Of a stretch of 64,000 nt of DNA, positions 54,356 to 63,377 are shown piece by piece (the first letter of the stretch is position 1; each line of letters starts with the position of its first letter). The position numbers and the translations under genes were made by a program. The stretch lies in assembly GCA_947502925.1 (NCBI GenBank), contig CANNBS010000001.1:372001-436000 (forward strand), in the 5' to 3' direction. The notes under the pieces are model-generated. The model was not told the DNA's origin. It did not search any database and saw nothing but the letters and a program-made list of their open reading frames with translations. The stretch comes from an uncultured Marinicella sp. GTDB taxonomy: Bacteria > Pseudomonadota > Gammaproteobacteria > Xanthomonadales > Marinicellaceae.

Positions 54356-55486
54356 TTATGGGATAACATGAATCGGCAAAGTCGCATAGCCACTGGCTGG
54401 GTAATGTGCGGGTGTGGTTTGTCCGGCACTTTGAAGGTCAGAACTGGCCTCGAGTAAAGCCGAAATAACCGAGTTCAGCTCCATGCGCGCCAAACCGGCA
54501 CCGGGGCAATAATGAATACCGGCACCGTACATCAGGTTTTGGCTTTGGTCGCGACCCCATCGAAATTCATCGGCCTGTTCAAACACAGCATCATCACGGT
54601 TGGCCGAGATCCAGTTGATACTTATGATGGATTCAGCCGGAATATTTCGCCCACCCAGGGTCACCGGGCAGGTGGTTTTTCGCCGGTTGGTGACCAAAGG
54701 TCCCTGTAATCGCAGGATTTCTTCAATGGCTTCGGGTATTTTTCCGGGCGTATCACGCAGTTGCTGTTGAATAGCCGGGTTATCAGTTAAAAACTGCACC
54801 AGAATACCCATGGCCGCCGCCATGGTGCCGATTTCGCCCACCGCCCAGTTGCGTAAAATACTGATCAGCTGACTGCGGGTTAACGCCTCGCCATTGATAC
54901 GTTCCTGTAACAGTTTTGCGGTGACGTCGTCTGTGTTCTGATGGCGATCAATCACACCGGAGACAATCACTTCAAATTCAGCGGCACAATCAGCCAGCTC
55001 TGCTCGGTCCCGGACCAAGGTGGCTTGTTGATTTCTTTTCACCCAGGCTGTTAATGCCGGAATATGATTCTCTGACCAGCCTAAAAAGGCACATTGCATG
55101 GCCACCGCCACCGGCCAGGCGAAGTCTGCCATAAAATCGACGTCTTTGCGGTCACTGATCAAACGGGCATAGCGCGAGGCAATATGCTGACAGGACGGCG
55201 CAAACGCCTGCACCGCCTGCTCACTAAAATACGGGTTAATTAAATCCCGATAAATCGTATGCTCCGGCGGATCCATACCGTTGGGAACTGAAATATGGCG
55301 AGAAACCTGATTGCTATAGGTTACCGGATCATTCAGTATGGTTGCCACATCGACATGGCAAAAAACACTCCATTTAAGGTAATCACTGTAAGCCACAGGA
55401 CATTCAGCGCGCATCAAATCATAGGTGTCAACGGCCTGATTCAAACTTTCATCTGAACGCGGGTTCCAATCTTCATGGAGAGACAT
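54356..55486 (-). CDS. Cytochrome P450
   Basis: Heme monooxygenase. ATG 55486 has AGGAA seven bases upstream and replaces the GTG one codon earlier (376 residues). Visible: DPPEHTIYRDLINPYF (C helix), E-I-L-R (256-259), and the heme loop YGAGIHYCPGAGLARME with the iron-ligand Cys327. The I helix reads AVGEIGTMAAA: the threonine is there, but the acidic residue usually just before it is glycine and the glutamate sits three positions earlier. No ferredoxin or reductase gene is adjacent, so the redox partner is elsewhere. Confidence 0.92.
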   Translation of the reverse strand: MSLHEDWNPRSDESLNQAVDTYDLMRAECPVAYSDYLKWSVFCHVDVATILNDPVTYSNQVSRHISVPNGMDPPEHTIYRDLINPYFSEQAVQAFAPSCQHIASRYARLISDRKDVDFMADFAWPVAVAMQCAFLGWSENHIPALTAWVKRNQQATLVRDRAELADCAAEFEVIVSGVIDRHQNTDDVTAKLLQERINGEALTRSQLISILRNWAVGEIGTMAAAMGILVQFLTDNPAIQQQLRDTPGKIPEAIEEILRLQGPLVTNRRKTTCPVTLGGRNIPAESIISINWISANRDDAVFEQADEFRWGRDQSQNLMYGAGIHYCPGAGLARMELNSVISALLEASSDLQSAGQTTPAHYPASGYATLPIHVIP

Positions 55487-55843
55487 CACGGGTTCCTGTC
55501 ATCAACAAAGACTTCATTGTCATGATTTAACCCTTGGGTGCAAGCACAGCGGGACTTATGACATCACTTTTTCCTTAATAGTTGATTTGAATCAAACCAC
55601 AATACCCCGCCGTTAAATCCATGACCGCTTCTCAGCGCTGTCAAGATACGAAATACCGCTTAAAAACCTTATTAATGCTGACCATGACTAATGCCCTATA
55701 AATTACTGATACTGCATATAAATCCTGACTTTTGGCCCATGTTTTCAGATCAAAAATTTGATTAAATAGTTATTATGACATGTTGCCGCTGTCTGAATGG
55801 CGGTGTTAAAAACAAACCCAATTATCCCAAAGGGGGACAAATC
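55487..55843. other. Intergenic region with two TTGAT-type inverted repeats
   Basis: The divergent gap between the P450 gene and the RND efflux genes. It holds two perfect inverted repeats, TTGATT-TG-AATCAA (55582-55595) and ATCAAA-AA-TTTGAT (55749-55762), which could be operators for a regulator of either unit. I found no convincing -35/-10 pair. No gene or RNA seen; the short frame from 55775 is a weak extension of the downstream gene. Confidence 0.4.
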
Positions 55844-57040
55844 ATGAGTAAAATTTTTAAGATTATTGCACCGATTCTGGTGATTATTGGCGCCATTGTC
55901 CTGGTGCAGGTGATGGTGGCCGGCAAGCCGGAACCGGAGAAAAAAGAAAGCAGTCAGCGCAAAGTCTCTTTACATGTGTCACCGGCCGTTAAAACCAGCC
56001 GTTCCATTGATGTTGAGACGCAAGGCGAAGTCAAAGCCAAAAACCAAATTCCATTAACTGCCCGAGTCAGCGGTCATGTGATTGATATCAGCCCGGACTT
56101 TGAAGAAGGCGCAGCCATTGACAGCGACACTTTACTGCTGAAAATCGATGACACTGACTATAAAACTGCGGTGATTCGATCGCAAGCCCGCGTCGCTGAA
56201 GCCCAAGTGGCTCTGGAGCGCGAATTGGCCAATGAAAAAATCAAAAAAGACACCTGGAATCAGAAAAAAGGCGACACCAAACCCACTGCTTTTGCCCTCA
56301 ATAAACCTCAGGTGTTAGAAGCCCAAGCCAAGTTAGAAGCTGCCAAAGCCGATCTGAAAGAGGCTAAACTGAATGTTGAACGCACCGAAATACGAGTACC
56401 TTTTAATGGCCGTGTGATGTCACGGAGCGTAGGTCTGGGACAATATGTTTCAGCAGGCACGGTGCTTGGTCAGGTATTTTCAGTGGATGTCGCACAAGTG
56501 CGATTACCGTTAACAGACTTACAACTCTCTGCTTTACGATTACCGCTTGGGTTTGAAGCCGACGAAAATAACGCGCCTGAAGTTTTATTCACCACCAATA
56601 TTGGTCGCACCAGCCACCAATGGCGTGGTCGGATTGTGCGCACCAATGCCGCTGTCGATCAGAATACTCGCTTAAGTTATGCCATTGCTGAAGTGGAAGA
56701 TCCTTATGGCCAGGCGGCTGATAACGGTGCGCCTTTTGCCGTCGGTATGTTCGTAAACGCTCGCATTAAGGGATTTGAAGAAACTGAGGCCTGGGTTTTA
56801 CCGCGTGATGCCTTACGTCAGGAGGATACGATTTATGTGGTTGATCAGGACAACAAACTGACCATTCGACAGGTAGAAGTTTATGCCACCACATCCGGCG
56901 AAGTCTTTATCAGCAACGGGGTTCAAACCGGCGAAAACGTCGTCACGTCTGCCGTCAACAATGTCTTTGACGGTATGCTGGTCGAACCGTTAACAGCCTC
57001 AACACCCGGCACTGATGCCGGCGTGGTTTCAAAACTCTAA
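55844..57040 (+). CDS. RND efflux periplasmic adaptor (HlyD/AcrA family)
   Basis: ATG 55844 is preceded by AGGGGGA and gives 398 residues with an N-terminal membrane anchor (IFKIIAPILVIIGAIVLVQVM). It links an inner-membrane pump to an outer-membrane channel. Lipoyl-like half motifs (VKAKNQIPLTARVSGHVID and ERTEIRVPFNGRVMSRSVG) flank an alpha-helical hairpin rich in Ala/Glu/Lys (about 120-175), followed by a beta-barrel and the membrane-proximal domain. The pump gene follows after 12 bases. No TolC-type gene is in the window. Confidence 0.92.
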   Translation: MSKIFKIIAPILVIIGAIVLVQVMVAGKPEPEKKESSQRKVSLHVSPAVKTSRSIDVETQGEVKAKNQIPLTARVSGHVIDISPDFEEGAAIDSDTLLLKIDDTDYKTAVIRSQARVAEAQVALERELANEKIKKDTWNQKKGDTKPTAFALNKPQVLEAQAKLEAAKADLKEAKLNVERTEIRVPFNGRVMSRSVGLGQYVSAGTVLGQVFSVDVAQVRLPLTDLQLSALRLPLGFEADENNAPEVLFTTNIGRTSHQWRGRIVRTNAAVDQNTRLSYAIAEVEDPYGQAADNGAPFAVGMFVNARIKGFEETEAWVLPRDALRQEDTIYVVDQDNKLTIRQVEVYATTSGEVFISNGVQTGENVVTSAVNNVFDGMLVEPLTASTPGTDAGVVSKL

Positions 57041-57052
57041 GGGGAGCGCATT

Positions 57053-60000
57053 ATGAACCGTTTAATCGCCTGGTGGGCTAATAATCACGTCGCTGCTAAT
57101 TTGATGATGATTGGTATTTTCCTCGCCGGATTTATTGGCTTTAACAGCATGGAACGTGAAATGGAACCACAGGTTCGTTTTCCAGGACTCTATATTGGTG
57201 TCAACTGGCCCGGTGCTTCCCCTCAGGAAGTGGAAGAACAACTGGTGGCTCGCATCGAGGAATCTGTCAGTGACCTGGATGCCATTGAATGGGTTCGTTC
57301 TACCTCAAGAGAAGGCAATGGTGCCGTGTATATTCTGGCTGAGCAACAAGTGGATTTCACTCAGTTTATGAATGACGTCAAAATCCGAATTGACTCCATT
57401 TCTACTTTTCCCACCGATATGGAGCCCCCGATTGTGCAGCAATGGGTGAATCGCAATGAGTACATTCGTATCGCTGTGCATGGCAACATGGAAGAACGTG
57501 AGTTAAAACGCCTGGCCGAAACATTACGGCGAGAAGTGGCACAATTGCCGGCCATTACAGTGGTGGAATTATTCGGTACCCGGGCAGAAGAAGTCTCCAT
57601 TGAGGTGGGCGAAACTGCTTTACAGCGTTATAACCTGACCTTTTCTGAAGTGGCTAATGCCATTCGCAATGCTTCCATGAATCGTTCAGCCGGAACGGTC
57701 CGAACCCAAACCGGAAGTTATCAGCTTAAAGTCCGGAACCAGGCTGATACCCAGGATGAATTCGAAGACATTGTCATACGGGAAGATGCCAGTGGCGGCT
57801 TAGTTCGCGTTGGTGATGTCGCCACCGTAATCGATGGCTTTGTGGATGAACCGATTTTAGCCACGCTCAATGGTGAACCGGCGGTACTGATTCAGGTCAT
57901 GACCACCGAAATAATGGACATCGTAACCGCCTCAAATGCGGTCAACGAATGGATTTCAAAGCGTCAGGAAACCTTACCGGATAACGCCCAACTAACCCTA
58001 TGGACGGACCAGGCCGAAGACTTTAACAGTCGCATGAGCACCATCACATCATCCGCTTTAATTGGCTTGATATTGGTATTGTTTGTTTTGATGATGACAT
58101 TACGCCCCAAAGTTGCCTTTTGGGTGGCTGTCGGGATTGCCACTGCTTACGCCGGTGCTTTTGTGTTTTTACCCACTGTTGGCGTTTCATTAAACATGCT
58201 GTCCACCTTTGCTTTCTTACTGGTGCTCGGTATTGTGGTGGATGATGCCATCGTTGTCGGTGAAGGCATTCACAGCAAGTCAATGGAACTGGGCGGCGGC
58301 GTCAAATCAGCCATTGCCGGCACTCAAATGGTGGCCAAACCGGTCATTTTCGGCGTCGCCACAACCATCATGGCTTTTCTGCCCTGGCTGTTTTTAAGCG
58401 GCTCTACCAGTGAATTTACCCGCCATATTACCTGGGTAGTGATATTGGCTTTAACTTTTTCTTTGATTGAATCCTTATTAATTTTACCGTCACATTTATC
58501 GAAAATGAAACCGCGTGTGGTACATAATCGCTTTGGCCTGCTACAAAAGAAAATTGCCCATGGCATTATCAATTTTGCCGATACGCGTTACCGGAAAATG
58601 ATTGGCTGGTCCTTGACGCATCGTTATTTAACGGCCAGCTTTTTTATTGGCTTACTCATCATTGGTTTTGGCATGTTTGGTGCCGGTATCGTTAAAAAAG
58701 GTTTTATGCCTGAGATTGAATCGGATGAAATTATTGTCAATGTGGTCTTGCCTGAAGGTGCACCCTACAGTCGTGCCCTGGAAATCCTGGCGCAATTACA
58801 AAATGCCGAACAACAATTGGTGGATGAGGTTAATGAACGTACCGAAGGTGAAGGTGAATTAATCGAAAACTGGTACACCCGCTCACGTCGCGATAGCGTC
58901 CTGGCCATTGTTAAACTGGCACCGCCAGAAGTGCGCGATATGAGTGCCAAAGATGCCTCTATCAGACTGCGCGAACTCATGGGCGATATTCCCGATGCCA
59001 AAGAAGTCTCGGTCGAGTACACCAACGGTGACAATGATCCCGGGTTTGAGGTTTCCGTTCGGCACCCCGACCTGAGTACCTTAAGGGCCGCCACCGCTGA
59101 TTTGGAAAACCAATTACGCACCTACGAAACCCTCTATGATGTGCGCAATAATCTAGACGGCGCCACCGAAGAAATTCGCCTGACCTTAAAACCCGGTGCG
59201 AAAAAACTGGGGCTGACTTTAGCCGATGTTAATCGACAGGTTCGTCAGGCTTATTTCGGAGAGGAAGTTCAACGATTACCGCGTAACGGTCAGGATGTTC
59301 GGGTTAAAGTGCGCTATCCAAAAGCCGACCGATACTCGATTGAAAGTTTAAATAACTTCCACGTCCGTACCCCGGCCGGTCACACCGTGCCTTTACTGGC
59401 AGTGGCCGATCTGGAATTTGCCCCGGGCATCCAGAGCATTCGTCGCTGGAATGGTAACCGAGCGGCCCGTGTCAGTGCCGACATGAAAGACAATGTCCGC
59501 CAGGATATCGTTGACGATTTAGAAGCCAATTTTTACCCGGCCTGGGAGAAACGTTATCCCGGCATCATCCGCGGCTCCATTGGCCAGGCAGAAGGTGAAC
59601 AGCGCTTTTTCCAGGAATTGATGGGGCTGTATCTTATTGCCTTTTTCTCGATGTATGCGCTGTTGGCCGTGGCTTTCAAAAGCTATGCCCAACCAATATT
59701 AATACTCATCGCCATTCCCTACGCCTTTATCGGCGCCGTAGTCGGCCATTCCGTGTTTAATCTCACCATGGCCATTTTCAGCTACTTCGGTATCGCCGCC
59801 GCTGCCGGGGTGGTGGTCAATGATAATCTGGTACTGATGGATTATTGCAATCAACTGAAAGAAAAAGGTATGGCGGTTAAAGACGCCATTATCGAAGCCG
59901 GTGTCGCCAGGTTCAGACCCATTTTATTAACCTCAGTCACCACCATTGTCGGCCTGATGCCGATGATGCTGGAACGCTCCATCCAGGCTGCCTTCCTGCA

Positions 60001-60190
60001 GCCGGTGGTGGTCTCATTGGCGTTCGGTGTCTTTATGGCCTTTTTCATCACCCTGTTTATGGTTCCGGCGCTGTATGCCATCGGCCTTGATTTCCATGAC
60101 TTTAAACAACGCACCAAAGCCCGTTTACTGGGCCGGGAAGTACCGCAAACCCGCTCCATGGAATCCTCTGAAGCCCGCCAAAACGGATAA
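57053..60190 (+). CDS. RND-family efflux pump, inner-membrane subunit
   Basis: 1045 residues with a strong GGGGAG Shine-Dalgarno. Twelve membrane helices arranged as 1 + 6 + 5 around two large periplasmic loops. The TM4 proton-relay motif GIVVDDAIVVGEGIH carries two aspartates as in AcrB-type pumps; the N-terminus NNHVAANLMM and PGASPQEVEEQ are typical of the branch found in marine gammaproteobacteria. Substrate range is unknown. It is co-transcribed with the adaptor just upstream. Confidence 0.93.
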   Translation: MNRLIAWWANNHVAANLMMIGIFLAGFIGFNSMEREMEPQVRFPGLYIGVNWPGASPQEVEEQLVARIEESVSDLDAIEWVRSTSREGNGAVYILAEQQVDFTQFMNDVKIRIDSISTFPTDMEPPIVQQWVNRNEYIRIAVHGNMEERELKRLAETLRREVAQLPAITVVELFGTRAEEVSIEVGETALQRYNLTFSEVANAIRNASMNRSAGTVRTQTGSYQLKVRNQADTQDEFEDIVIREDASGGLVRVGDVATVIDGFVDEPILATLNGEPAVLIQVMTTEIMDIVTASNAVNEWISKRQETLPDNAQLTLWTDQAEDFNSRMSTITSSALIGLILVLFVLMMTLRPKVAFWVAVGIATAYAGAFVFLPTVGVSLNMLSTFAFLLVLGIVVDDAIVVGEGIHSKSMELGGGVKSAIAGTQMVAKPVIFGVATTIMAFLPWLFLSGSTSEFTRHITWVVILALTFSLIESLLILPSHLSKMKPRVVHNRFGLLQKKIAHGIINFADTRYRKMIGWSLTHRYLTASFFIGLLIIGFGMFGAGIVKKGFMPEIESDEIIVNVVLPEGAPYSRALEILAQLQNAEQQLVDEVNERTEGEGELIENWYTRSRRDSVLAIVKLAPPEVRDMSAKDASIRLRELMGDIPDAKEVSVEYTNGDNDPGFEVSVRHPDLSTLRAATADLENQLRTYETLYDVRNNLDGATEEIRLTLKPGAKKLGLTLADVNRQVRQAYFGEEVQRLPRNGQDVRVKVRYPKADRYSIESLNNFHVRTPAGHTVPLLAVADLEFAPGIQSIRRWNGNRAARVSADMKDNVRQDIVDDLEANFYPAWEKRYPGIIRGSIGQAEGEQRFFQELMGLYLIAFFSMYALLAVAFKSYAQPILILIAIPYAFIGAVVGHSVFNLTMAIFSYFGIAAAAGVVVNDNLVLMDYCNQLKEKGMAVKDAIIEAGVARFRPILLTSVTTIVGLMPMMLERSIQAAFLQPVVVSLAFGVFMAFFITLFMVPALYAIGLDFHDFKQRTKARLLGREVPQTRSMESSEARQNG

Positions 60191-60202
60191 GTTATACAGC
60201 CT

Positions 60203-60228
60203 GCAGACATGGACGTCTGCGTTATAAT
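60203..60228 (+). promoter_or_regulatory. Hairpin and TATAAT directly before the 60235 gene
   Basis: GCAGAC-ATGGAC-GTCTGC (60203-60220) is a perfect inverted repeat 12 bases after the pump gene stops. A perfect TATAAT (60223-60228) lies seven bases before ATG 60235, so transcription from it would begin at or next to the start codon. No good -35 is visible, and the match may be chance. Confidence 0.3.
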
Positions 60229-60234
60229 GGCCAT

Positions 60235-61197
60235 ATGTCAGACAGTATTCTTGTTAGAAACACCCTCATCGGCGGTCTGGTCGCTGATGCGGCTTCTCTC
60301 GGTTTGCATTGGCTTTATGATGTCGAACGCCTGAACAAGGTCGTTAAAGCCCACAATAACCAACCCGCTTTTCTGCCGGTGAATAAAAGCCATTACCAAG
60401 GCGAAGTCGGCTACTTCGCCCACGGCCAGAAACACAGCGGCATGCTGACCCAATACGGCGAATCCTTGCGCCTGATGATTGACAGTATGAATGCCAGCGA
60501 CGGGCAATTGAACATCGAATCCGTGCAACAGCATTTCAAAGACACCTTTGGCCCGGGCGGCTCCTATCAGGGCTACATCGACAAACCCACCGCCGGGACA
60601 TTAGAGAATTTATCAAATGGCCAAACCAAGCCATCCGGCATTGATGACGATCAGTTACCCGCTATTGCCAGATTGGCCCCGGTGATAGTGGCCTATCATA
60701 AGCATCCGGAATTCAGTCAAATCCTCGAACAAGCCATCACAATCACCAATACCCACCCGGACGCTTTGCACTACGGACAAGTCTATGCCGATTTATTAAC
60801 GCTGATTCTCAACGGCTCCGAATTAAAAACCGCCCTGCAACAAACCGCCGAACAAGCACCTGACAGCACCCGAAAACCCCTGTTAGATGCCCTTAACACC
60901 GATGAAAAAGACCCTGTAAAGTACGGCGAAACCACCGGCCGCGCCTGCCCCCTGTCCCAAGCCATACCCCTGTGCTTTCATATCCTCAACAACACCGGGT
61001 CCTATCAAAACGCCATCGAAACCAATATCCGCGCCGGCGGCGACAACGCCGGCCGCAGCATTGTTATCGGCACCATTTTAGGCGCTTACTACGGCCTGAA
61101 TGAAGATACCGGCATCCCGGTTGAGTGGTTACTCAGAGTGGAGGATGGTTTAGCGCTATGGTGGGTTTGTGAAAAGTTCGCACAACGCGTTAAATAA
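60235..61197 (+). CDS. ADP-ribosylglycohydrolase-fold protein, J1-crystallin-like
   Basis: 320 residues. The N-terminal GGLVADAASLGLHWLYDVE and C-terminal RAGGDNAGRSIVIGTILGAYYG are the two ends of the ADP-ribosylglycohydrolase fold, but in the form seen in J1-crystallin/SelJ-like relatives. The canonical first motif G-D-A is V-A-D-A-A, and the metal-binding GGDTDT becomes GGDNAGR, losing one of the usual aspartates. ADP-ribose removal is therefore not assured; another ligand or activity is possible. The gene stands alone after the RND pair and ends before a terminator. Confidence 0.8.
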   Translation: MSDSILVRNTLIGGLVADAASLGLHWLYDVERLNKVVKAHNNQPAFLPVNKSHYQGEVGYFAHGQKHSGMLTQYGESLRLMIDSMNASDGQLNIESVQQHFKDTFGPGGSYQGYIDKPTAGTLENLSNGQTKPSGIDDDQLPAIARLAPVIVAYHKHPEFSQILEQAITITNTHPDALHYGQVYADLLTLILNGSELKTALQQTAEQAPDSTRKPLLDALNTDEKDPVKYGETTGRACPLSQAIPLCFHILNNTGSYQNAIETNIRAGGDNAGRSIVIGTILGAYYGLNEDTGIPVEWLLRVEDGLALWWVCEKFAQRVK

Positions 61198-61218
61198 AAC
61201 CAGCACATATCCGTAGCT

Positions 61219-61240
61219 GCGACCCTTGTGGTCGCCTTTT
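61219..61240 (+). terminator. Intrinsic terminator after the ADP-ribosylglycohydrolase-fold gene
   Basis: GCGACC (61219-61224) and GGTCGC (61230-61235) form a perfect 6-bp stem with a five-base loop, followed by CTTTTT. It lies 22 bases after the stop and marks the end of the higher-G+C chromosomal segment before the AT-rich block. Confidence 0.8.
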
Positions 61241-61337
61241 TGGTGTGAGCTGATAAAAGCAAGAAAATCAATATTGAGTTTTTCAATTATTTAAACTGGC
61301 ACGCTGACCAGCCCAACAAATGACGAGGTAATTTTAC

Positions 61338-63371
61338 TTATATTTCAAATATCATTGGTTTATACTCGTAATCTCCACATTCCCAAATCCATTGAACGCA
61401 TTGTCTATTTAGGTCAAGATTATTTACTGGGTCTGGGATTAAGGCAATCTCAAATGTATTTTCATATTGCCTTACTACAGCGACAAAAAAAGATTCTTGC
61501 TTTACTTGTGCTACTGCAATTTCATTGTTCGTCAATTTAAACTTTTGTCCGGGCAATGTAATGGACTTAATTTCGATTTGTATTTCATGACCATCTGGAT
61601 CATAGCCTTCTAAGTCATACCCAATATTTTGTTTACTCACATCTTCTAAATTAAACCCATTCAAATTCAAGATCGCAAGTGTTTGCTCTTCAGCACTTCT
61701 CCATCGTTGTAAACTTGGTTTTACTGTATTTGATGAAGCCTCTTTAGATTTACTAAACCAGTTTACAACTGAACCTTCTTCTCTATTTGATTCTTTTGTT
61801 TGTGGTTCTTCAATATTTCTCTTTTCAATTGATTCAGTTATCTCGAATTTATACTCAGGTAGATATTTCTTAAAAACTTGTTTGATATCAAATTCGGTCA
61901 AACCATTTTCAAGCAAAAGTGAGATAAATGATTTATCAATTGAGGCAGAGGTTTTTTTTAATTCTGTCATTGATGTTCTCTGGTCATCTGAATAAAGAAT
62001 TTCTAAACTTAAAATTTCTGCTTCATTAAACTGGTTATTAGATAACATTGATTTGAATAGGTGTTTTGTTAATTGGACAATACCTAGAACTGATAACTCA
62101 GAATTATTAATTTTAGATATTAGGTCTACAAATTTAATCTCTTTCGCGCCTAGGTATTTCAAGAAAGCCGTGAATCCCTCAAGTTCATAAAAGTAACTAC
62201 TAATTGTATTCTCATCAGAAACAGTCAGTTTTTGAAAATCTTTCGGGTTTAACCAACTTGGACATAGTTTCAATGATTTGAAGTATTCTGAATCTAATAA
62301 TTTTATTTCTTCTAAAAGCTTTTTAGAAAAAGAGTTTTTCATAAACTGAATCATTCTTGGGTCAAATACAGGAATAAGCGCATTGACTAAATCAATATTT
62401 TCTTTATTGCTTAGATTGTTCTCTAACAATTTAATAATATGCTTACTACATGATTTTATGGATGAGATAGTTTCAGAATCGAATATTACATGTCTTCTTG
62501 ATGGCTCTGTACTGAAACCACCATTTATTAATACTCCAAATCCATTAGTATCATCTGTTGGTAAAAAGGCATGTACCAATGATTGTCCTGAGGATAATTT
62601 AGATATTTTACCTTCTTTGATTGAAAAAGCTATTGAGGAATCAGCTTCATTAGAAATAAACCAATAAGTTAATGAACCATTCGTATTTAATACAATTCTC
62701 AAGTCGGATTCTGTAACATGTGTTTTAGTTATTTCTGTTGTTATAAGCCCGTTGAGGGATATTTCAGTTCTTATAATATTCCTGAGAAACAAAAGAGAGT
62801 TATATTCAAAAGAATTGAATTCAGATTCAATTGCATCTGCAGTAACTCCAGTAAATACAAAAACAGTTGTATAGCCTTCTGATTTAAAAGTGCTATAAGC
62901 TGTTTCAATTTTTTTTCTATCAACGTCGCAAAGTTTATGCGGAATCCGAATTAAAGGAACCCTTGACGCTTTTGGAATATCCGATTTTGTTCTTTCTTTG
63001 GAAAATGTTATCTCCAAATCTCCACTTAAAACATGTATTTCTTTTGAAAATCCAACAACTGATTTAAAACCAATCCCTCTGTAACCAATGGTTTCTCCTT
63101 TAACTTTTTGTGATGAAGCACTTCTACACAAACTTTCAAAATCTTGTTGAGTAAATTTTTTTCCATTATTAGCAACATATATAAGACCATTTCCCTTTAT
63201 TATTTTAAATTTAGTTGATTGTGCATCATCAGCATTTTGCAGTAATTCAATAAATGACCTGTTATGATAACTTTCTGATATATAATTTTCCAAACCAGCT
63301 AAGTCAGAAAGGAGGTTAGGTGAAGATTTCGCTTCTTCTAATAATTTTTCTCGTATTCCATTAAAATTCAT
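61338..63371 (-). CDS. Sacsin-like GHKL ATPase with C-terminal nuclease-like DUF3883-type domain
   Basis: The frame opens with TTG 63377; ATG 63371 is chosen (677 residues). Residues about 30-290 form a Bergerat-type ATP-binding module: N box FIELLQNADDAQ (Glu42, Asn46), a degenerate G1 box VANNGKKF, and G2 box GYRGIGFKSV (96-105). This matches the sacsin/Hsp90-like ATPases of accessory genes. The middle is helical and unrecognised. The last 120 residues read LAILNLNGF...GYDLEG...EIQIEIKS, with Asp586, Glu600-Ile-Lys602 arranged as in PD-(D/E)XK nucleases and DUF3883. G+C is visibly low (about a third). It starts seven bases after the upstream partner gene ends. Confidence 0.85.
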   Translation of the reverse strand: MNFNGIREKLLEEAKSSPNLLSDLAGLENYISESYHNRSFIELLQNADDAQSTKFKIIKGNGLIYVANNGKKFTQQDFESLCRSASSQKVKGETIGYRGIGFKSVVGFSKEIHVLSGDLEITFSKERTKSDIPKASRVPLIRIPHKLCDVDRKKIETAYSTFKSEGYTTVFVFTGVTADAIESEFNSFEYNSLLFLRNIIRTEISLNGLITTEITKTHVTESDLRIVLNTNGSLTYWFISNEADSSIAFSIKEGKISKLSSGQSLVHAFLPTDDTNGFGVLINGGFSTEPSRRHVIFDSETISSIKSCSKHIIKLLENNLSNKENIDLVNALIPVFDPRMIQFMKNSFSKKLLEEIKLLDSEYFKSLKLCPSWLNPKDFQKLTVSDENTISSYFYELEGFTAFLKYLGAKEIKFVDLISKINNSELSVLGIVQLTKHLFKSMLSNNQFNEAEILSLEILYSDDQRTSMTELKKTSASIDKSFISLLLENGLTEFDIKQVFKKYLPEYKFEITESIEKRNIEEPQTKESNREEGSVVNWFSKSKEASSNTVKPSLQRWRSAEEQTLAILNLNGFNLEDVSKQNIGYDLEGYDPDGHEIQIEIKSITLPGQKFKLTNNEIAVAQVKQESFFVAVVRQYENTFEIALIPDPVNNLDLNRQCVQWIWECGDYEYKPMIFEI

Positions 63372-63377
63372 TTTCAA

